Shown piece by piece: positions 42,216 through 45,427 of a stretch of DNA of 45,427 nucleotides. The position numbers and the translations under genes are program-made. Source of the DNA: Streptomyces sp. rh34 (GTDB lineage Bacteria > Actinomycetota > Actinomycetes > Streptomycetales > Streptomycetaceae); NCBI RefSeq assembly GCF_002551245.1, contig NZ_NTGZ01000005.1:1-45427 (forward strand). Reading direction: 5' to 3'. Position 1 is the stretch's first letter, and every line of letters begins with the position of its first letter. The notes beneath the pieces were generated by a model that had not been told where the DNA came from, did not search any database, and saw nothing but the letters and a program-made list of their open reading frames with translations.

Positions 42216-42297
42216 CAGGGGGCGTCCGGCCCGATGCGCCGGACACCCCCTGACCGGGCGCTTTCGACGCCCGACCCCGGGCGCCGAAAGCGCCCGG
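42216..42297 (+). terminator. Two consecutive strong hairpins between terD copies
   Basis: First: CAGGGGGCGTCCGGC (42216-42230) with GCCGGACACCCCCTG (42238-42252), one mismatch. Second: CCGGGCGCTTTCG (42254-42266) with CGAAAGCGCCCGG (42285-42297), continued inward by CGCCCG/CGGGCG (42268-42273 and 42278-42283), about 19 pairs. They may terminate the first gene, or set its level relative to the second. Confidence 0.8.
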
Positions 42298-42328
42298 CAG
42301 CGTTTTACACGACTCGGGGAGGACACAC

Positions 42329-42904
42329 ATGGGCGTCACGCTCGCCAAGGGAGGCAATGTCTCCCTCTCCAAGGTCGCACCCAACCTCACCCAGGTGCTG
42401 GTCGGGCTCGGCTGGGACGCACGCTCCACCACGGGAGCCGATTTCGACCTCGACGCCAGCGCCCTGCTGTGCCAGTCGGGCCGCGTGCTCGGCGACGAGT
42501 GGTTCGTCTTCTACAACAACCTCACGAGCCCCGACGGCTCCGTCGAGCACACCGGTGACAACACCACGGGGGAGGGCGATGGCGACGACGAGTCCGTCAT
42601 CGTCCGTCTCGACCAGGTTCCCGCCCACTGTGACAAGATCGTCTTCCCGGTCTCGATCCATGACGCGGACAACCGGGGCCAGGCGTTCGGCCAGGTCACC
42701 AACGCCTTCATCCGTGTGGTCAACCAGGCCGACGGCCAGGAACTGGCCCGCTACGACCTGAGTGAGGACGCCTCGACGGAGACGGCGATGATCTTCGGCG
42801 AGCTCTACCGGTACCAGGGCGAGTGGAAATTCCGTGCAGTCGGTCAGGGGTACGCGTCTGGCCTGCGCGGCATCGCTCTAGACTTCGGCGTCAACGTTTC
42901 ATAG
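42329..42904 (+). CDS. terD: TerD-family protein, copy 2
   Basis: 191 aa from ATG 42329, with GGGGAGG upstream. [40 protein letters not shown], and [20 protein letters not shown]; the same Ca-binding pattern as copy 1. Differences from copy 1 are concentrated in the middle ([20 protein letters not shown], with an added Cys). This looks like a recent tandem duplication; high DNA identity also persists in the third quarter (GACGGCTCCGTCGAGCACAC in both). It is followed by a long hairpin. Confidence 0.94.
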   Translation: MGVTLAKGGNVSLSKVAPNLTQVLVGLGWDARSTTGADFDLDASALLCQSGRVLGDEWFVFYNNLTSPDGSVEHTGDNTTGEGDGDDESVIVRLDQVPAHCDKIVFPVSIHDADNRGQAFGQVTNAFIRVVNQADGQELARYDLSEDASTETAMIFGELYRYQGEWKFRAVGQGYASGLRGIALDFGVNVS

Positions 42905-42910
42905 ATAGCG

Positions 42911-42988
42911 CCGCGCTCGGGTCTTTCGTTCGGACCGGCTCGGCCTCCGTGAGCCCGACCTGATCCAGACGAAAGACCCCAGGCGCGG
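42911..42988 (+). terminator. Long hairpin after second terD
   Basis: GGGTCTTTCGT (42919-42929) pairs with ACGAAAGACCC (42969-42979); an outer stem CCGCGC (42911-42916)/GCGCGG (42983-42988) closes it. Confidence 0.75.
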
Positions 42989-43040
42989 GGGAGCCCCGAC
43001 GCACCGGGGGAGACCCTTTACCAACACGATGAGGTAGCCA

Positions 43041-44192
43041 GTGGTACTGAAAACCTTCGGCTGGTCGTTCGCGGTCACCGCGCTCGGCCTGGTCGCAGCG
43101 ATTCTCTACGGGGGGTGGCAGGCATTCGGCATCGTCGCGATCCTGTCCGTCCTGGAGATTTCGCTGTCCTTCGACAACGCGGTGATCAACGCCGGAATCC
43201 TGAAGAAGATGAATGCCTTCTGGCAGAAGATCTTCCTCACCATCGGCATCCTCATCGCCGTCTTCGGTATGCGACTGGTGTTCCCCGTCGTGATCGTGGC
43301 CGTGAGCGCCAAGCTCGGACCGATCGAGGCCGTCGACCTGTCCTTCAACGACCCGGACAGGTACAAGGAACTGGTGACGGACGCCCATCCGTCGATCGCC
43401 GCCTTCGGTGGCATGTTCCTGCTGATGATCTTCCTCGACTTCATCTTCGACGAGGACCGGGACATCCACTGGCTGCGCTGGATCGAGCGTCCGCTCGCCA
43501 AGCTCGGCAAGGTCGACATGCTGTCGGTCTGCGTCGCGCTGATCATCCTGATGATCACCGCCATGACCTTCGCGACCCAGGCCCACCAGCACGGTGGCGG
43601 GCACGTGGACAAGTCGGCGACGGTCATGCTCTCCGGCATCGCCGGTCTGATCACCTACCTGATCGTCGGCGGGCTCTCCGGATTCTTCGAGGGCAAGCTC
43701 GAAGAGGAGGAAGAGCGTGAGCACGAGGCCGAGGAAGAGGCCAAGAAGAAGGGCAAGCCCGTCACCGGGGTCGCCCTCGCCGGGAAGGCCGCGTTCTTCC
43801 TCTTCCTCTACCTGGAAGTCCTGGACGCCTCGTTCTCCTTCGACGGCGTCATCGGCGCCTTCGCCATCACCAACGAGATCGTGCTGATGGCCCTCGGCCT
43901 CGGCATCGGCGCCATGTACGTCCGTTCGCTCACCGTCTACCTGGTGCGCGAGGGCACGCTCGACGACTACGTCTACCTGGAGCACGGGGCGCACTACGCG
44001 ATCGGCGCGCTCTCCATCATCCTGCTGATCACCATCCAGCACGAGATCAACGAGCTCATCACCGGCTCGGTCGGCGTGATCCTGATCGCCCTCTCCTTCT
44101 GGTCCTCGGTCAAGCGCAACCGCGCGCTCGCCGCGGAAGCCGGCGAGGGCGGTGGCTCGGGAAGCAAGGCCGAGGTGTCCTCCGGGGTGTGA
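43041..44192 (+). CDS. DUF475 integral membrane protein (TerC-like)
   Basis: 383 aa from GTG 43041 (GAGGT upstream). About nine hydrophobic helices. The two acidic helix signatures SVLEISLSFDNAVINAGILK and LEVLDASFSFDGVIGAFAIT, each with FD-N/G, match the TerC/DUF475 group, thought to move divalent metals or to anchor Ter complexes. A cytoplasmic loop with EEEEEREHEAEEEAKKKGK follows a His-rich outside loop (QAHQHGGGH). It lies in the ter cluster, so a role with the TerD proteins at the membrane is likely; transport activity is unproven. Confidence 0.9.
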   Translation: MVLKTFGWSFAVTALGLVAAILYGGWQAFGIVAILSVLEISLSFDNAVINAGILKKMNAFWQKIFLTIGILIAVFGMRLVFPVVIVAVSAKLGPIEAVDLSFNDPDRYKELVTDAHPSIAAFGGMFLLMIFLDFIFDEDRDIHWLRWIERPLAKLGKVDMLSVCVALIILMITAMTFATQAHQHGGGHVDKSATVMLSGIAGLITYLIVGGLSGFFEGKLEEEEEREHEAEEEAKKKGKPVTGVALAGKAAFFLFLYLEVLDASFSFDGVIGAFAITNEIVLMALGLGIGAMYVRSLTVYLVREGTLDDYVYLEHGAHYAIGALSIILLITIQHEINELITGSVGVILIALSFWSSVKRNRALAAEAGEGGGSGSKAEVSSGV

Positions 44193-44219
44193 CCCGGTAG
44201 GGATTGAGGAACGCTCTCT

Positions 44220-44284
44220 GCGGGGCGGCCCACACGGCGACGGCTCTCCGGGAACTCCCGGACCCGGCCCGGTGGCCGCCCCGC
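44220..44284 (+). terminator. Hairpin after DUF475 gene
   Basis: GCGGGGCGGCC (44220-44230) pairs perfectly with GGCCGCCCCGC (44274-44284); the loop holds a second stem CCGGG/CCCGG. Confidence 0.7.
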
Positions 44285-44321
44285 GGTGATGTCCGGGGCG
44301 CGCGAACAGGTGGGGGTTGGT

Positions 44322-45056
44322 ATGGGGTTCTTCGACGGCCTGTGGCAGGGGCGCGCGGCGCAGTTCGACTCGGGCAACTCGACGTCGAGCGCGATCGTGC
44401 TGTCCAAACGGAACGCCACGATCTCGCTCACCAAGCAGGGCGCCCTGTCGGGCAACCTCCGGGTCAACCTGTCCTGGCGGATGCGGACCTCGGACATCGA
44501 GGGCCGGTCGCGCCAGAGCGGCATGCTGCGGCGCCCCCTCAAGCTCTTCCAGCCCGAGGTGGTCCAGGCGCACACCCAGGGCGTCGTCAACGTCGACCTG
44601 GACCTCGGCTGCATGTACGAGCTGATGGACGGCACCAAGGGCGTCGTGCAGCCGCTGGGCGGCCTGATAGGCGACCTCAACGGCCCGCCCTACGTCCGGC
44701 TCAGCGGCGACGACCGGTTCGGCGCGCCCTCGGGGGAGACGGTCTACGTCAACCTCGACCAGCGCGACCAGATCAAGCGGCTGCTGTTCTTCGTCTACAT
44801 CTACGACCGGACCCCCGCGTTCGACCGTACGCACGCCAAGGTCACGCTCTACCCGGGCAACGGCCCGCGCATCGAGATCGAGCTGGACGAGCGCGCACCC
44901 CAGGCCCGCTCCTGCGCGGTGTTCACCGTGGAGAACATCAAGGACGAGCTGATCGTGCGCCGCGAGGTGAAGTTCGTGTACGGCTTCCAGTCGGAGCTGG
45001 ACCGGCTGTACGGCTACGGCATGCAGTGGGGGCGCGGCTACAAGTCCCGGACCTGA
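44322..45056 (+). CDS. Divergent TerD-domain protein
   Basis: 244 aa from ATG 44322 (weak GGTGGGGG upstream). MGFFDGLWQGRAAQFDSGNS is followed by VLSKRNATISLTKQGALSGN, NVDLDLGCMYELMDGTKGVV, VRLSGDDRFGAPSGETVYVN and FFVYIYDRTPAFDRTHAKVT, ending FGFQSELDRLYGYGMQWGRGYK-like. It is in the TerD superfamily but lacks the GDNTTGEG motif, so it is not a third recent copy; TerA-like proteins are the closest remembered match. The Asp-rich sites DLDLGC and SGDDRFG may still bind Ca. It is probably a structural partner of the TerD pair. Confidence 0.85.
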   Translation: MGFFDGLWQGRAAQFDSGNSTSSAIVLSKRNATISLTKQGALSGNLRVNLSWRMRTSDIEGRSRQSGMLRRPLKLFQPEVVQAHTQGVVNVDLDLGCMYELMDGTKGVVQPLGGLIGDLNGPPYVRLSGDDRFGAPSGETVYVNLDQRDQIKRLLFFVYIYDRTPAFDRTHAKVTLYPGNGPRIEIELDERAPQARSCAVFTVENIKDELIVRREVKFVYGFQSELDRLYGYGMQWGRGYKSRT

Positions 45057-45121
45057 GTCCGGGCAGCCGTGAGGACCCGAGGGCGAACACGGGAATCAGG
45101 ACGAACGCGGGAGTCAGGGCG

Positions 45122-45151
45122 GGGCGGCTCAGGGCCGGGCGGCTCAGGACC
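45122..45151. repeat. 15-bp tandem repeat at gene end
   Basis: GGGCGGCTCAGGGCC and GGGCGGCTCAGGACC, with degenerate TCAGG copies back to about 45089. The second unit contains the stop codon of the partial gene (45144-45146), so the gene end was copied. Confidence 0.7.
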
Positions 45152-45409
45152 GGACGAACTGCGGACCTTGTGGAGGCAGCACGAAATGTGGGTCGGGCGC
45201 GTACGCGGCGGCGGCAGCGGGCTGCGGATAGCCGTACGCGGGCGGCTCTGCGGCGGGCTGCGGATAGCCGTACGCCGGCTGATGGGCCGCGGCGGCCGCA
45301 GCGGGGTGCGCGACCGGCGGCGGATAGCCGTAGGAGGGCTGCTGGTGCTGGACCGTGGCCTGGGAGTCCGGCCCCGGCCCGGGCGGCACGGCCGGCGGCG
45401 GGGGCACGG
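45144..45409 (-). CDS. C-terminus of Pro/Ala/Gln-rich protein with YGYPQP repeats (5' truncated)
   Basis: Only the last about 88 residues are present; the start is lost at the contig end. Low-complexity: PPPPAVPPGPGPDSQATVQH, QQPSYGYPPPVAHPAAAAAA, HQPAYGYPQPAAEPPAYGYP, QPAAAAAYAPDPHFVLPPQG. The YGYPQPAA unit occurs three times. Function cannot be assigned. It converges with the TerD-like gene. Such tails in this genus often follow a TerD or FHA-type domain, but the rest is outside the window. Confidence 0.65.
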
Positions 45410-45427
45410 CTGTCTCTTATACACATC
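45410..45427 (-). other. Tn5/Nextera mosaic-end remnant (library artefact)
   Basis: CTGTCTCTTATACACATC is the reverse complement of the mosaic end at positions 1-17. Read as codons it yields spurious termini such as MCIRDS and MYKRQ. It marks where the assembler stopped and is not genomic. Confidence 0.95.

Overview
The window looks like one whole contig of a draft Streptomyces chromosome. The DNA is very GC-rich with G/C at nearly every third codon position, GTG starts are common, and many genes overlap by 4 bp (ATGA or GTGA). The gene families are typical of the genus: a fabD-fabH-acpP-fabF operon with a PucR-type activator, homodimeric aceE, DUF3145, DUF3052, an ATPase/XRE/DUF397 module, and TerD paralogues with DUF475. 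From memory, the order resembles the S. coelicolor core region running roughly from the SCO2360s to SCO2400; I could not check this. Both ends carry Tn5/Nextera mosaic-end sequence, so the terminal genes are cut by a library artefact.

Layout. 1-6.1 kb: 3' part of a proline-rich membrane protein gene, a MarR regulator diverging from an NADP-dependent oxidoreductase, a frameshifted ohr, an EI24-LysE pair, a secreted SGNH lipoprotein, and DUF3145. 6.2-11.2 kb: fatty acid synthase operon (minus strand) with its regulator upstream. 11.2-20 kb: accessory stretch with a tandem repeat, pirin, a DinB protein with an inserted helix-turn-helix-like segment, a small membrane protein, GNAT, an MFS pump, a three-gene membrane operon containing two paralogues and bounded by a 36-bp repeat, an ATPase/XRE/DUF397 signalling module, and a serine hydrolase. 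20-25.5 kb: glycerate kinase with an SLC13 permease, then an OmpR-type two-component system behind a small exported Asp-rich protein. 25.4-34.8 kb: MerR-aldo/keto reductase pair, a DUF1023 hydrolase with a membrane acyltransferase, a NarL-type two-component system, a DUF4429/SHOCT protein, a second DUF1023 hydrolase, and a TetR regulator. 34.9-45.4 kb: MFS efflux pump, I36-type secreted inhibitor, aceE, DUF3052, AhpE-like peroxiredoxin, a ter-type cluster (TerD, TerD, DUF475, divergent TerD-like), and the C-terminus of a YGYPQP-repeat protein.

How genes work together. The fab operon and aceE supply core acetyl-CoA and fatty acid metabolism. The SLC13 permease and glycerate kinase form a coupled uptake-and-phosphorylation pair. 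The NarL-type system appears to control both itself and the neighbouring hydrolase-acyltransferase operon, because an 18-bp element (17/18 identical) and TACC-(GG/CC)-GGTA palindromes lie upstream of both. MerR-AKR and TetR-MFS are classic regulator-target pairs with visible palindromes in the promoter. Several genes have a TANNNT -10 hexamer 6-8 nt before the start codon, which suggests leaderless mRNAs. No tRNA, rRNA, CRISPR array, transposase or integrase was seen. No feature here is clearly a new system; the best candidates for new biology are the NarL regulon, the Asp-rich secreted protein with its two-component system, and the three-gene membrane operon.
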